DNA of 64,000 bases from Thermomonas sp. (GTDB lineage: Bacteria > Pseudomonadota > Gammaproteobacteria > Xanthomonadales > Xanthomonadaceae). Below are positions 27,425-36,846 of this stretch, in pieces. Location of the stretch: assembly GCF_020850895.1 (NCBI RefSeq), contig NZ_JADZDS010000022.1, forward strand, positions 27,516 to 91,515. The letters are read 5' to 3'. The notes beneath the pieces are model-generated. The model ran no database searches, was not told where the DNA came from, and saw only the letters and a program-made list of their open reading frames with translations. How positions within the stretch are numbered: the first letter of the stretch is position 1; the number at the start of each line of letters is the position of its first letter. Both the position numbers and the translations under genes were made by a program.

Positions 27425-28576
27425 TCAGTCAAGGAACAGCCCGATCACATCGTTGGCGAAGCGCAGCCCCAGCGGGGTGGGGCGCAACCAGTCCGGGTCA
27501 TCGGCAAGCCAGCCGCGTTCGCGGGCAACGGCAAGCCGATCATCAAGGACGGTACGCGGCAGCCCGGTGCGGGCCTCGAAGCTGGCCAGCGAGACGCCAT
27601 CGTTCAGCCGCAGGGCGTTGAGCATGAAGTCGAACGGCAACCGCTGCGGGCTGAGGGTTTCCTCGCCGTCGATCGCTGCGGCGCTCCCGGCATTGGCGAG
27701 ATAGGTATTGGGGAGCTTCTGCTTCCAGCGCCGCAGCACGCGCCCTTCGGCGGGCAGGCTCAGCTTGCCGTGGGCGCCGGCGCCGATGCCGAGGTAATCG
27801 CCGAAGCCCCAGTAGTTCAGGTTGTGCTCGCAGCGGCGCCCTGCGCGGGCGTAGGCACTGATCTCGTACTGGTCGAAGCCGGCCTGTGCCAGCCGGGCCT
27901 GGCAGGCCTCCTGCATATCCCAGGCGTGGTCCTCGTCGGGGATGTCGGTGGGTGGACGGGCGCCGAAGGCGGTGCCGGCTTCCAGGGTGAGCTGGTAGTG
28001 GCTGAGGTGGGTGGGAGCAAGCGCGAGCGCCTGTTCGAGATCGGACAGCGCCATCGGCAGGGATTGCCCCGGCAGCGCATACATCAGGTCGAGGTTGATG
28101 TTGTCGAAACCTGCATCCTGCGCCGCCTTGACCGCTGCGGCGGCGTCACCACGCGTATGGATGCGGCCCAGCCGCTGCAGGCAATCGTCATCGAAACTCT
28201 GCACCCCGATGCTGAGCCGATTGACGCCGGCCTTGCGATAACCCGGGAAGGGACCATGTTCCAGCGTGCCCGGATTGGCTTCGAGGGTGATCTCGGCGCC
28301 GGGCGCGAAGCGCAGGCGGGCGCTGGCCAGTTGCAGGAAACGGTCGATCGCTTCGGGCGGGAACAGCGATGGCGTGCCGCCCCCGAAGAACACGCTATGG
28401 ACCACCCGGCCCCACACCAGAGGCAGGTCGAATTCGAGGTCGGCGATCAGGGCATCGACATAGGCTTCGAACGGCAGCGCGCCACGCCGCTGGTGCGAGT
28501 TGAAATCGCAATACGGGCACTTGCGCACGCACCACGGCAGGTGGACGTAGAGCGACAGCGGCGGGAGGGTGAGCAT
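27425..28576 (-). CDS. hemW: Radical SAM heme chaperone HemW
   Basis: HemW binds heme and hands it to respiratory proteins; it was long misannotated as an oxygen-independent coproporphyrinogen oxidase. The 383-residue protein has the iron-sulfur motif CVRKCPYC near residue 17, the SAM-binding FFGGGTPS, and the HemW-specific heme motif HNLNYW (HNxxYW). True HemN carries one more Cys in the cluster motif, which is absent here. It is followed by rdgB on the same strand in the other order (rdgB upstream, 54 bases), matching the conserved rph-rdgB-hemW operon. Confidence 0.96.
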   Translation of the reverse strand: MLTLPPLSLYVHLPWCVRKCPYCDFNSHQRRGALPFEAYVDALIADLEFDLPLVWGRVVHSVFFGGGTPSLFPPEAIDRFLQLASARLRFAPGAEITLEANPGTLEHGPFPGYRKAGVNRLSIGVQSFDDDCLQRLGRIHTRGDAAAAVKAAQDAGFDNINLDLMYALPGQSLPMALSDLEQALALAPTHLSHYQLTLEAGTAFGARPPTDIPDEDHAWDMQEACQARLAQAGFDQYEISAYARAGRRCEHNLNYWGFGDYLGIGAGAHGKLSLPAEGRVLRRWKQKLPNTYLANAGSAAAIDGEETLSPQRLPFDFMLNALRLNDGVSLASFEARTGLPRTVLDDRLAVARERGWLADDPDWLRPTPLGLRFANDVIGLFLD

Positions 28577-28630
28577 GCGCCATTGTAGGAGTGCGCAGCA
28601 GGCAGGCGCGGCGTCGGGCGTGGCGTGCCG

Positions 28631-29212
28631 CTAGGCCAATAGGTCGCGCAGGCGTGCTAGTGCGATGCCGCGATGGGAATCCCGATTCTTGACCGCCGCC
28701 GGCAATTCCGCCGCGCTGCAGCCGTGCGTCGGTGAGAAGAACACCGGGTCGTAGCCGAATCCGCCCTCGCCGTGGCGTGTGCGCAGGATGCGGCCTTCCC
28801 ACACGCCTTGGGCGATCAGCGGCATCGGGTCATCCGGCTGATGCAGCAGGGCCAGCACGCAGACGAAGCGGGCGCTGCGAGCGTCATCCGGGGTCGAATC
28901 GAGATCGCGCAGCAGCTTGTCGATGTTCGCCGCGCTGTCGCCATGGGTGCCAGCGTAGCGGGCGGAATACAGGCCTGGCGCACCGTCGAGGGCGTCCACG
29001 CACAGGCCGGAATCATCGCCCATAGCGGGCAAGCCGCTGATCCGGGCGGCATGGCGGGCCTTGAGGATGGCGTTCTCGATGAAGCTTGCGCCGGTTTCCT
29101 CGGCGTCGGTCACGCCGAATTCGGATTGCGCGTGCAGGGTGAAGCCGCTGCCCAGCAGGTCGCGCAGTTCGGTGAGCTTGCCTTGGTTGGAGGAGGCCAG
29201 GACCAGTTTCAT
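28631..29212 (-). CDS. rdgB: XTP/dITP diphosphatase (non-canonical purine NTP pyrophosphatase)
   Basis: RdgB hydrolyses dITP, XTP and related deaminated purine triphosphates, keeping them out of DNA and RNA. The 193-residue protein (E. coli 197) shows the substrate-binding start LASSNQGKLTEL, the ETGASFIENAILKARHAA helix with catalytic Glu/Asn, MGDDSGLCVDALDGAPG, and GGFGYDPVFF. It lies between rph and hemW, both on the same strand, with a REP-like hairpin in the rph-rdgB gap. Confidence 0.97.
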   Translation of the reverse strand: MKLVLASSNQGKLTELRDLLGSGFTLHAQSEFGVTDAEETGASFIENAILKARHAARISGLPAMGDDSGLCVDALDGAPGLYSARYAGTHGDSAANIDKLLRDLDSTPDDARSARFVCVLALLHQPDDPMPLIAQGVWEGRILRTRHGEGGFGYDPVFFSPTHGCSAAELPAAVKNRDSHRGIALARLRDLLA

Positions 29213-29232
29213 GAGATGGTTCTATCGTTACC

Positions 29233-29294
29233 GTAGGAGCGCACCGCAAGGGCGCGATACGCGCTTTGATCGCGCCCCTGCGGTGCGTTCCTAC
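29233..29294. repeat. REP-like 62-base hairpin that contains the rph stop codon
   Basis: Bases 29233-29258 (starting GTAGGAGCGCACCGC) pair with 29269-29294 (ending GCGGTGCGTTCCTAC) around a ten-base loop, with one mismatch. The GTAGGAGCG start is a common dispersed repeat in Xanthomonadaceae and Pseudomonas. Its outer end overlaps rph: the TAG of the minus-strand GTAGGAA motif is the rph stop codon. In RNA it would form a strong stem between rph and rdgB, able to protect the rph message or reduce read-through. Confidence 0.85.
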
Positions 29295-30031
29295 ATCGAC
29301 AGCGCCGCCTGCTGCGCCGCAAACAATTCGCCGCAGCCCTTTTCCGCCAGCGCCAACAGCGCATCGAGCTCGTCGCGCCGGAACGCATGGCCTTCGGCCG
29401 TGCCCTGCAACTCGATGAAGCCGCCGCCGTCATTCATCACCACGTTCATGTCGGTGTCGCACTGACTGTCTTCGGAATAGTCGAGGTCGAGCACCGGCGT
29501 GCCGTTGTAGACGCCGACCGAAATGGCCGCCACCGCGCCGAAGATCGGCGTACGGCCATTGGCAGGCAGTTTGATCTCACGACGGTCGATCAGCCCTTGC
29601 ACCGCATCGGCCATTGCCACGTAGGCGCCCGTGATTGCCGCGGTGCGGGTGCCGCCGTCGGCCTGCAGCACGTCGCAATCGAGGGTGATGGTGCGTTCGC
29701 CCAGCAGGGCGCGATCCACGCAGGCACGCAGGCTGCGACCGATCAGGCGCTGGATTTCCAACGTGCGCCCACCCTGCTTGCCGCGTGCCGCCTCGCGGTC
29801 GCTGCGGGTGTGGGTGGCGCGCGGCAGCATGCCGTATTCGGCGGTCACCCAGCCCTCGCCCTTGCCGCGCATGAACGCCGGTACCTTGTTCTCGACGCTG
29901 GCGGTGCACAGCACGCGGGTGTCACCGAAGCTCACCAGCACCGAACCTTCGGCGTGGCGGGTGTATCCGCGTTGGATGGAGACGGTGCGCAGTTGGTCGG
30001 CAGCGCGACCGCTGGGACGGGCGAAGGACAT
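29291..30031 (-). CDS. rph: Ribonuclease PH
   Basis: RNase PH trims tRNA 3' ends by phosphorolysis. The 246-residue protein has the family blocks [47 protein letters not shown] and the [15 protein letters not shown] segment. The start MSFARP at 30031 matches family N-termini and drops 14 upstream residues. The stop codon lies inside a REP-like hairpin, and the last residues (after AAQQAA) are a few longer than in E. coli (238). It is divergent from yicC across 65 bases, a conserved pairing. Confidence 0.96.
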   Translation of the reverse strand: MSFARPSGRAADQLRTVSIQRGYTRHAEGSVLVSFGDTRVLCTASVENKVPAFMRGKGEGWVTAEYGMLPRATHTRSDREAARGKQGGRTLEIQRLIGRSLRACVDRALLGERTITLDCDVLQADGGTRTAAITGAYVAMADAVQGLIDRREIKLPANGRTPIFGAVAAISVGVYNGTPVLDLDYSEDSQCDTDMNVVMNDGGGFIELQGTAEGHAFRRDELDALLALAEKGCGELFAAQQAALSM

Positions 30032-30096
30032 GGGGGGAACCGGCAGACCGCGGGGCGCTAGATTACCATTCACATCCCGACGGCCCCGGACTTCGC

Positions 30097-30960
30097 ATGA
30101 TCCGCAGCATGACCGCCTACGCCGCAGGCGAACGCGCCACCGAATTTGGCGTGCTCTCCGGTGAGCTGCGCGCGGTGAACCATCGTTTCCTCGAGCTGGG
30201 CCTGCGCCTGCCCGAGGAACTGCGGGCGTTCGAACCGCAGCTACGTGAACGGGTGGCAGCGCGGGTGTCGCGCGGCAAGCTCGATCTGGTCTTGCGCCTG
30301 CGGGTGGCGAGTGTTGGCGATGCCTTGCAGGTCGACGAGGCGCTGGTGGATCGGCTGGGTGCGCTGGCCGCGCGGCTGGGGTCGCGGTTCCCGCAGATGC
30401 AGGTGGGCTTCGCCGATCTGCTGCAGTTTCCCGGCGTGTTGCAGTCGCGTGGCATCGATGGCGAAGCCTTGCAGCGCGAGACCCTGGCGGTGCTGGATGC
30501 CGTGCTCGACGATTTCACCGCCGCACGCCAGCGCGAGGGCGGCAAGCTGGCGGCAGTCATCGGCGATCGCGCTGATGCCATCGAGCGGATCGTGGGTGAA
30601 GTACGCACGCTGGTGCCGCAAATACGCGCGGGCCAACGGCAAAAGCTTGAAGCGAGGCTGGCGGATCTCGGTACCGCGCTGGAACCCGGGCGGCTGGAAC
30701 AGGAGCTGGTGCTGTGGCTGCAGAAGCTCGATGTCGACGAGGAGCTGGATCGTCTCGGCAGTCACCTGACCGAACTGCGCCGCATCTTGAAGGGCGGCAG
30801 GGAGCCGGTCGGCAGACGGCTGGATTTCCTGTTGCAGGAATTCAATCGCGAGGCCAACACCTTGGGCAGCAAATCGGTGGACGCGCGCACCAGCAACGCG
30901 GCGGTTGAGCTGAAAGTCTTGATCGACCAGATCCGCGAACAGATCCAGAACATTGAATAA
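30097..30960 (+). CDS. yicC: YicC family endoribonuclease
   Basis: A 287-residue member of the YicC/YloC family, recently shown in E. coli to act as an endoribonuclease affecting small RNA turnover. It begins [12 protein letters not shown] and has the conserved [17 protein letters not shown] and, at the C-terminus, [16 protein letters not shown], all family signatures. Length equals E. coli YicC (287). It is divergent from rph and followed 90 bases later by gmk, so yicC-gmk may be cotranscribed. Confidence 0.94.
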   Translation: MIRSMTAYAAGERATEFGVLSGELRAVNHRFLELGLRLPEELRAFEPQLRERVAARVSRGKLDLVLRLRVASVGDALQVDEALVDRLGALAARLGSRFPQMQVGFADLLQFPGVLQSRGIDGEALQRETLAVLDAVLDDFTAARQREGGKLAAVIGDRADAIERIVGEVRTLVPQIRAGQRQKLEARLADLGTALEPGRLEQELVLWLQKLDVDEELDRLGSHLTELRRILKGGREPVGRRLDFLLQEFNREANTLGSKSVDARTSNAAVELKVLIDQIREQIQNIE

Positions 30961-31050
30961 GCCGCTTGCTCGCGTATCTTCGCTTTCGATGCAGGAATGT
31001 GTCGGCGAAGCCACGCGAGGATGCCTGTTCTTCAAGCAAGGATGACGCCC

Positions 31051-31665
31051 ATGCGCGGAACCCTCTACATCATCGCCGCCCCCTCCGGTGCCGGAAAATC
31101 CAGCATCGTGCGGGCGCTGCTGGCGCGCGATCCGGGCTTGCGGCTGTCGGTGTCCTACACCTCACGCCCCGCGCGCCCTGCTGAAGTGAACGGGCGCGAC
31201 TACCACTTCATCAGCGCGTCCGAGTTCGAAGCGATGATCGCCGCCGGTGATTTCTTCGAACACGCCAACGTGCACGGTGACTGGAAAGGCACGGCGCGCC
31301 AGGCGGTGGAGCCGCTGCTTGCCCAAGGCGTGGACGTGCTGCTGGAGATCGACTGGCAGGGCGCCCGCCAGGTACGCGCCAAGGTGCCCGACGCACTCAG
31401 CATCTTCATCCTGCCGCCGTCGAAGGCGGCGCTGGAAGAGCGCATGCGCAAGCGTGCGCAGGATTCCGAGGCGGTGATCCAGCGCCGGCTCGCGGCCGCG
31501 CGCGAGGAGATGCGGCATTACGACGAGTTCGATTACGTCATCGTCAATGACGTGTTCGACACCGCGGTCGACGAGGCTTGTGCCATCGTCGTCGCCAGCC
31601 GCCTGCGTCGTCCGCTGCAGGCCGGCCGCCATGCGGCTTTGATCGGGAATTTGCTGGGCGATTGA
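31051..31665 (+). CDS. gmk: Guanylate kinase
   Basis: Gmk phosphorylates GMP to GDP and feeds GTP, and here also c-di-GMP, synthesis. The 204-residue protein has the P-loop APSGAGKSS at residue 9, the GMP-binding SVSYTSRPARPAEVNGRDYHF, and the LEIDWQGARQVR segment. The start at 31051 is chosen because AAGG stands nine bases upstream; the ATG at 31042 directly abuts that AAGG and is less likely. Confidence 0.97.
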   Translation: MRGTLYIIAAPSGAGKSSIVRALLARDPGLRLSVSYTSRPARPAEVNGRDYHFISASEFEAMIAAGDFFEHANVHGDWKGTARQAVEPLLAQGVDVLLEIDWQGARQVRAKVPDALSIFILPPSKAALEERMRKRAQDSEAVIQRRLAAAREEMRHYDEFDYVIVNDVFDTAVDEACAIVVASRLRRPLQAGRHAALIGNLLGD

Positions 31666-31677
31666 GTGCGCATCTGC

Positions 31678-32646
31678 TCAGCGCTCCGAATGCCCGGTTT
31701 CGTCGTATTGCCGTGGCGCCAGCGCCTGCGGGTGGATCAGGTCGATGAAGGCGCGCGCCTGTTTGCTCAGGTATTTGCCCTTGCGCATGACGATGCCGTA
31801 ACTGCGTGACGGGAACCAGCGCGCCAGCGAGCGCGCGGCGAGGCGCTGGCGGTCGGCCTCGGTCAGGCAGATCGCGGTGACAATACTGATGCCCAGGCCC
31901 ATCGCGACGTATTGCTTGATCACTTCCCAGCCACCGACTTCCAGCGCGACGGTGTAGGGCACGCGGTTCTGCTGGAACACGAGATCGACCAATCGGTAGG
32001 TGGTGAGGCGCTTGGGTGGCAGGATCAGGCCGTACGGGGACAGATCCTCCAGCCGCAACTCCTGCTTGTGCGCCAGCGGGTGGTCGGGTGGCGTGATCAA
32101 CATCGGTTCGAAGCGGTAGACCGGGGTGTAGGCGAGGTCGGCCGGGACATCCAGCATCGAGCCCACCGCCAGGTCCACGCCGTCATTGCGGAGCAGGTCC
32201 AGCCCGCTGGCGCCGGTGACGTTGTGCAGGCTCAGTCGCACGTCCGGGTACGCCTTGCGGAATGCCTCCACGAACTGCGGCAGCAGGTAGAGGATGGTGG
32301 AGCTGCCGGCGGCGACGTGCAGCTCGCCGGCATCCAGGCCGCGCACCTGCTCGCGGAAACTCGCGGCAAGGTTGTCCAGGCCTTCCACCAGCGGCCGTGC
32401 CATGTCGTAGAGCAGTTCGCCTTCGCGCGACAGGGTCAGCCTGCGCCCGCTGCGCTCCAGCAGCCTTGCGCCCAGCTCGCGTTCCAGTGCCTGCAATTGC
32501 AGCGAAACCGCGGGCTGGCTGAGGTAGAGCGCTTCGGCGGCCCGTGAAATCGAGCCGAGCCGGGCGATCTGGCAGAACGCCCGCAAGGGCTTCAGGCGGG
32601 AGCCCTTGTACGCGAAGCGCAGCGCCGAAGAGGTGATATCGGCCAT
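31678..32646 (-). CDS. LysR-family regulator facing the glyoxylate shunt genes
   Basis: A 322-residue LysR regulator of the CysB-like branch. The N-terminal helix-turn-helix (about 20-78) reads FCQIARLGSISRAAEALYLSQPAVSLQLQALE. The C-terminal effector domain (about 105-310) contains TGASGLDLLRNDGVDLAVG and GLGISIVTAICLTE. It diverges from aceB with a 109-base gap, and LysR proteins usually control the divergent neighbour, so regulation of aceB-aceA is likely. The N-terminal extension of the open frame to 32802 would cover the promoter and is rejected. The gene ends 12 bases from gmk, tail to tail. Confidence 0.9.
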   Translation of the reverse strand: MADITSSALRFAYKGSRLKPLRAFCQIARLGSISRAAEALYLSQPAVSLQLQALERELGARLLERSGRRLTLSREGELLYDMARPLVEGLDNLAASFREQVRGLDAGELHVAAGSSTILYLLPQFVEAFRKAYPDVRLSLHNVTGASGLDLLRNDGVDLAVGSMLDVPADLAYTPVYRFEPMLITPPDHPLAHKQELRLEDLSPYGLILPPKRLTTYRLVDLVFQQNRVPYTVALEVGGWEVIKQYVAMGLGISIVTAICLTEADRQRLAARSLARWFPSRSYGIVMRKGKYLSKQARAFIDLIHPQALAPRQYDETGHSER

Positions 32647-32755
32647 TGATTTTCTTTGAGTATTTAGAAAATTGATGTTTTGCATTGATAAATCTGGTTT
32701 GTCAAATACCAGACGGCAGCGGATGGTGACCACCCAGCCTTGGATGGAGCGATCG
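32647..32755. promoter_or_regulatory. Divergent LysR/aceB control region
   Basis: The gap is markedly A+T-rich compared with its neighbours. It contains two ATTGAT hexamers seven bases apart (near 32672 and 32685), a third at the LysR start codon, and an inverted ATTTA/TAAAT pair enclosing the first two. These are candidate LysR contact sites. GGAG at 32744-32747 is the aceB ribosome-binding site. No single -35/-10 pair stands out. Confidence 0.5.
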
Positions 32756-34375
32756 ATGTCGGCAGTGCTGCAAGAACGCGTGGAATCGGGCGTGGACGTC
32801 ACCCGCCAGCACCCGGAACAGGACCGGCTCCTGACGCCGACGGCATTGGACCTGTTGGCGGACCTCCATCGGCGCTTCGAGGCGACGCGCCACGCCCGGT
32901 TGGCGGCGCGCCAAGTCCGTCAGGCCGCCTTCGACGCCGGTGCCCTGCCGGACTTCCGTGCTGACACGGCCGCGATCCGGGCCGGCGACTGGACGGTGGC
33001 AGCGACGCCAGCCGCCCTGCGTGATCGTCGGGTCGAGATCACCGGGCCGGTTGACCCGAAGATGGTGATCAATGCGCTGAACTCGGGCGCGAACTGCTTC
33101 ATGGCCGATTTCGAGGACAGCACCAGCCCGACCTGGGCCAATCTGATCGAGGGCCAGCTGGCATTGCAGGCGGCGGTGGCGGGAACCCTGGCGTTCACCG
33201 CCGAGACCGGCAAGCATTACGCACTGAAGCCAGAAGCCGAGCAGGCGGTGCTGATCGTGCGTCCGCGCGGCTGGCATCTGGACGAGAAGCACGTGCGCGT
33301 CGATGGCGCCCGGATGTCGGCGGCGTTGTTCGATATCGGCCTGTTTGCGTTGCACAACGCCGCCACGCTCGCGGGGAAGGATCGCGGCCCCTACCTCTAC
33401 CTGCCCAAGCTGCAGTCGATGGAGGAAGCGGCGCTGTGGGAGCAGGTGCTGGGCTTCATCGAGGCGCGGCTTGGCCTGGTGCAGGGGCAGATCAAGGTGA
33501 CCGTGCTGATCGAGACCCTGCCGGCCGCGTTCGAAATGGACGAAATCCTGCACGCGCTGAAAGCGCGCATCGTCGGCCTCAACTGCGGACGCTGGGACTA
33601 CATCTTTTCCTGCATCAAGACCTTCCGTCGCCACCGTGATCGGGTGTATCCGGAGCGTGGCCAGGTCGGGATGACGCGGCCGTTCCTGCGCAACTATTCC
33701 GAACTGCTGATCAAGACCTGCCACCGCCGCGGCGCCCATGCGATGGGTGGCATGGCCGCACAGATCCCGATCAATGGCGATGCGGCGGCCAACGTGGCGG
33801 CGCTGGACAAGGTGCGCGTCGACAAGCTGCGCGAGGTCACCGCCGGCCACGACGGCACCTGGGTGGCGCATCCGGCGCTGATTCCGCTGGCCAAGGAAAT
33901 CTTCGATGCGCGCATGCGCAGCCCCAACCAGAAGCACGTTCTGCGCGAGGACGTGGAGGTGGAACGTGACGACCTGATCGCGCCGGTGACCGGGACGATC
34001 ACCCGTGCCGGCTTCGAGAACAACGTCGAGGTCTGCGTGCGCTATCTGGCGGCGTGGCTGGACGGCAACGGCTGCGTGCCGATCCACCACCTGATGGAAG
34101 ACGCCGCCACCGCCGAGATCGCCCGCGCCCAGCTCTGGCAATGGCTGCATTTCACTGATGACGGCGGCGAGCCGCTGGCGCTGGACGACGGCACGCCGGT
34201 CGATTTCGTCCTGCTCGATCGCACCTTGATTGGATTGCCGAGCCGCTTGGCGCGGATTCCCGACCTGCCCGGCGCCGGCCATGTGGGTGAAGCCATCGGC
34301 CTGCTCGACCGCCTCACCCATGCCGACGATCTTGCCGATTTCCTGACCTTGCCGGCCTACGAACGCATCGACTGA
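32756..34375 (+). CDS. aceB: Malate synthase A
   Basis: AceB condenses glyoxylate with acetyl-CoA to malate, the second step of the glyoxylate shunt. The 539-residue protein (E. coli 533) shows ITGPVDPKMVINALNSG, the MADFEDSTSPTW segment, GLNCGRWDYIFS, and MGGMAAQIPI, all of malate synthase A rather than G. The start at 32756 has GGAG eight bases upstream. Isocitrate lyase follows 42 bases later, so the two steps form an operon that allows growth on acetate or fatty acids. Confidence 0.97.
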   Translation: MSAVLQERVESGVDVTRQHPEQDRLLTPTALDLLADLHRRFEATRHARLAARQVRQAAFDAGALPDFRADTAAIRAGDWTVAATPAALRDRRVEITGPVDPKMVINALNSGANCFMADFEDSTSPTWANLIEGQLALQAAVAGTLAFTAETGKHYALKPEAEQAVLIVRPRGWHLDEKHVRVDGARMSAALFDIGLFALHNAATLAGKDRGPYLYLPKLQSMEEAALWEQVLGFIEARLGLVQGQIKVTVLIETLPAAFEMDEILHALKARIVGLNCGRWDYIFSCIKTFRRHRDRVYPERGQVGMTRPFLRNYSELLIKTCHRRGAHAMGGMAAQIPINGDAAANVAALDKVRVDKLREVTAGHDGTWVAHPALIPLAKEIFDARMRSPNQKHVLREDVEVERDDLIAPVTGTITRAGFENNVEVCVRYLAAWLDGNGCVPIHHLMEDAATAEIARAQLWQWLHFTDDGGEPLALDDGTPVDFVLLDRTLIGLPSRLARIPDLPGAGHVGEAIGLLDRLTHADDLADFLTLPAYERID

Positions 34376-34417
34376 TTCCGCTTTCCCATTCAATTCCTGA
34401 CCGCCACGAGGACGACC

Positions 34418-35716
34418 ATGAAGAACCCGCTTCCGACCGCCGAACAGATCAATCTCGACTGGGCCAACAACACCCGCTGGGCCGGCGTCACCCGCAGCTA
34501 TTCCGCCGAGGACGTGGTGCGCCTGCGCGGCACCGTGCACATCGAGCATTCGCTGGCGCGGCTGGGCGCGGAGAAGCTGTGGAAGTCGCTGCACCGGGAG
34601 GACTTCGTCAATGCGCTGGGCGCCCTGACCGGCAACCAGGCCATGCAGCAGGTCAAGGCCGGGTTGAAGGCGATCTACCTGTCGGGCTGGCAGGTGGCCG
34701 CCGATGCCAACGTTGCCGGCGAGATGTATCCCGACCAGTCGCTGTACCCGGCCAATTCGGTGCCGCTGGTGGTCAAGCGCATCAACAACGCGTTGCTGCG
34801 CGCCGACCAGCTCAACCATGCCGAAGGCGACAACAGCATCGACTACCTGCAGCCGATCGTGGCCGATGCCGAGGCCGGCTTCGGCGGCGTGCTCAATGCC
34901 TTCGAACTGATGAAGGCAATGATCGAGGCCGGCGCCGCCGGCGTGCATTTCGAGGATCAGCTGGCCAGCGTCAAGAAATGCGGGCACATGGGCGGCAAGG
35001 TGCTGGTGCCGACCCGCGAGGCGGTGGAGAAGCTGACCGCCGCACGCCTCGCGGCGGATGTCTGCGGCGTGCCGACCCTGATCGTCGCCCGCACCGATGC
35101 CGAGGCCGCCGATCTGTTGACCTCGGACGTGGACGACAACGACAAACCATTCTGCACCGGCGAGCGTACCGTCGAGGGCTTCTACAAGACCCGCAGCGGG
35201 CTGCAGCAGGCGATCAGCCGAGGACTCGCCTATGCGCCGCATGCCGACCTGGTCTGGTGCGAAACCGGCAAGCCGGACCTGGAGTTCGCCCGCAAATTCG
35301 CCGAGGCCATCCACGCCAAGTTCCCCGGCAAGCTGCTGGCCTACAACTGCTCGCCCTCGTTCAACTGGAAGAAGAACCTCGATGACGCCACCATCGCGAA
35401 GTTCCAGCGTGAGCTGGGGGCGATGGGCTACAAGTTCCAGTTCATCACCCTGGCCGGCTTCCACGCGCTCAATTACGGCATGTTCGAACTGGCGCATGGC
35501 TACGCCCGCCACCAGATGAGCGCCTTCGTCGAGCTGCAGGAAAAGGAATTCGCCGCCGCCGAGCGTGGATTCACCGCGGTCAAGCACCAGCGCGAGGTCG
35601 GCACCGGCTATTTCGACACGGTGACCCAGACCATCCAGGGTGGGCAGAGCTCCACCGTGGCGCTGAAGGGCAGCACCGAGGAAGAGCAATTCCACGGCAC
35701 CCGCGCCGCTGCCTGA
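34418..35716 (+). CDS. aceA: Isocitrate lyase
   Basis: AceA cleaves isocitrate to glyoxylate and succinate. The 432-residue protein (E. coli 434) contains the catalytic loop [12 protein letters not shown], the metal-binding [17 protein letters not shown], and [13 protein letters not shown]. It starts 42 bases behind aceB. The downstream cyclic-nucleotide/GGDEF gene is 119 bases away and may have its own promoter, although its open frame touches the aceA stop codon. Confidence 0.98.
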   Translation: MKNPLPTAEQINLDWANNTRWAGVTRSYSAEDVVRLRGTVHIEHSLARLGAEKLWKSLHREDFVNALGALTGNQAMQQVKAGLKAIYLSGWQVAADANVAGEMYPDQSLYPANSVPLVVKRINNALLRADQLNHAEGDNSIDYLQPIVADAEAGFGGVLNAFELMKAMIEAGAAGVHFEDQLASVKKCGHMGGKVLVPTREAVEKLTAARLAADVCGVPTLIVARTDAEAADLLTSDVDDNDKPFCTGERTVEGFYKTRSGLQQAISRGLAYAPHADLVWCETGKPDLEFARKFAEAIHAKFPGKLLAYNCSPSFNWKKNLDDATIAKFQRELGAMGYKFQFITLAGFHALNYGMFELAHGYARHQMSAFVELQEKEFAAAERGFTAVKHQREVGTGYFDTVTQTIQGGQSSTVALKGSTEEEQFHGTRAAA

Positions 35717-35835
35717 TGGCCGCCGTCGCCCTCGCCGGAGCACGCGGCGAGGGTGCTTCCGGGGCGACCCTATTCTTGCCGGAGCGGTGCTATATTCCGG
35801 GCATTGGACGGGCCGGATGGCTTGCAGGGGAAGGC

Positions 35836-36846
35836 GTGGCTTCGTTGGCGAATTTCGTGAGGGATCGTGCTGGCGGCGAGTCCAGTGCTTCGGCACTGGA
35901 TGCCGACGAGTACGCCATGTTCGCGCAGGTCGGCAGGAAGCGCCGGGTCAACGCCGGGCAGTGGCTGTTCCGTCGCGGCGATGCCGGCGATGCCATGTAC
36001 GTGGTGTCGAACGGAGGCGTCGCCCTCGACTTCGGTGACGATCTGGTCGGCAAGCAGCTGGAGCCGCACGCGTTTTTCGGCGAGCTGGGCTTGCTGATCG
36101 GTGATCACCTGCGCAGCGCCGATGCCATCGTCACCGAGAACAGCGAACTGCTGGAATTGGGGCACGACGAGTTCGAGATCCTCGCCAAGCGGGATCCGCA
36201 TTTGCTGGCGCAATTCCTGCGCCGCGCCATTATGCGCGTGGTGCTGAACGAGCAGGCCCTGATCGCCCGCCTGCGCCATCGCAATCGGGAGTTGCAGGGG
36301 GCGCTGGATTCCCTGCGCTCCACCACCAGCCTGCTGGACCAGTCCGAAGCGCTGGCGCGTACCGACGAGCTGACCGGCCTCACCAATCGGCGTGGCTTCG
36401 GCCTGCATCTGGATCGTTGCCTCAGCGAAGGCAGCCTCGGCGGGCACGTCCTGATCCTGGTGGATTGCGACCGTTTCAAGGATGTCAACGACAGCCACGG
36501 CCATCTGGCCGGTGATCGCGTCCTGCAATGCGTGGCCAACCTGTTGCGGGCGGTTGCGGGGGCCAATGACATCGCCTGCCGGCTGGGGGGTGACGAGTTC
36601 TGCCTGCTGCTGCGCGGGCATGGCCGCGAGGAAGCGGCGCGGATCACCGGCTACATCGCGGAAAGTGCGCGCATGTTGGTGCGCACGCACAGCCAGCTGC
36701 CGCAGATGACCACGCTCAGCATCGGTGCGTGCATGATCGAGGGTCGGGGCGACGAAGGTCGCTGGGAGCATTGGTATGCACGCGCGGACAAGGCGCTGTA
36801 CCGTGCCAAGCGGGCGGGTGGTGACTGCATCGAGTGGCAGGATTGA
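35836..36846 (+). CDS. cNMP-binding domain GGDEF protein (putative cyclic-nucleotide-responsive diguanylate cyclase)
   Basis: A 336-residue cytoplasmic protein. A Crp-like cyclic-nucleotide-binding domain (about 25-140; RGDAGDAMYVVSNGGVALDF, FFGELGLLIGDHLRSADAI) is followed by a coiled-coil linker (165-205) and a GGDEF domain with RLGGDEFCLLL near residue 251. No RxxD inhibitory site precedes it. The layout equals Xanthomonas campestris XC_0249, reported to bind cGMP and make c-di-GMP; its partner XC_0250 is a class III cyclase, as is the next gene here. GTG at 35836 with GGGGAAGG just upstream is the likely start; the frame continues back to the aceA stop. Its own stop overlaps the next start. 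Confidence 0.88.
   Translation: MASLANFVRDRAGGESSASALDADEYAMFAQVGRKRRVNAGQWLFRRGDAGDAMYVVSNGGVALDFGDDLVGKQLEPHAFFGELGLLIGDHLRSADAIVTENSELLELGHDEFEILAKRDPHLLAQFLRRAIMRVVLNEQALIARLRHRNRELQGALDSLRSTTSLLDQSEALARTDELTGLTNRRGFGLHLDRCLSEGSLGGHVLILVDCDRFKDVNDSHGHLAGDRVLQCVANLLRAVAGANDIACRLGGDEFCLLLRGHGREEAARITGYIAESARMLVRTHSQLPQMTTLSIGACMIEGRGDEGRWEHWYARADKALYRAKRAGGDCIEWQD

Noticed and set aside
27425..28576. Coproporphyrinogen oxidase HemN
   Set aside because: The cluster motif lacks the fourth Cys of HemN and the HNxxYW heme motif of HemW is present.
32646..32802. N-terminal extension of the LysR protein to 32802
   Set aside because: It would translate the A+T-rich divergent control region and place 52 non-family residues before the helix-turn-helix domain.
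32702..35896. 1064-codon open frame on the minus strand opposite aceB and aceA
   Set aside because: It is the shadow of two certain plus-strand genes. High third-position G+C removes stop codons from the opposite frame. The translation is low-complexity, rich in Arg, Gln and His, and resembles no family.
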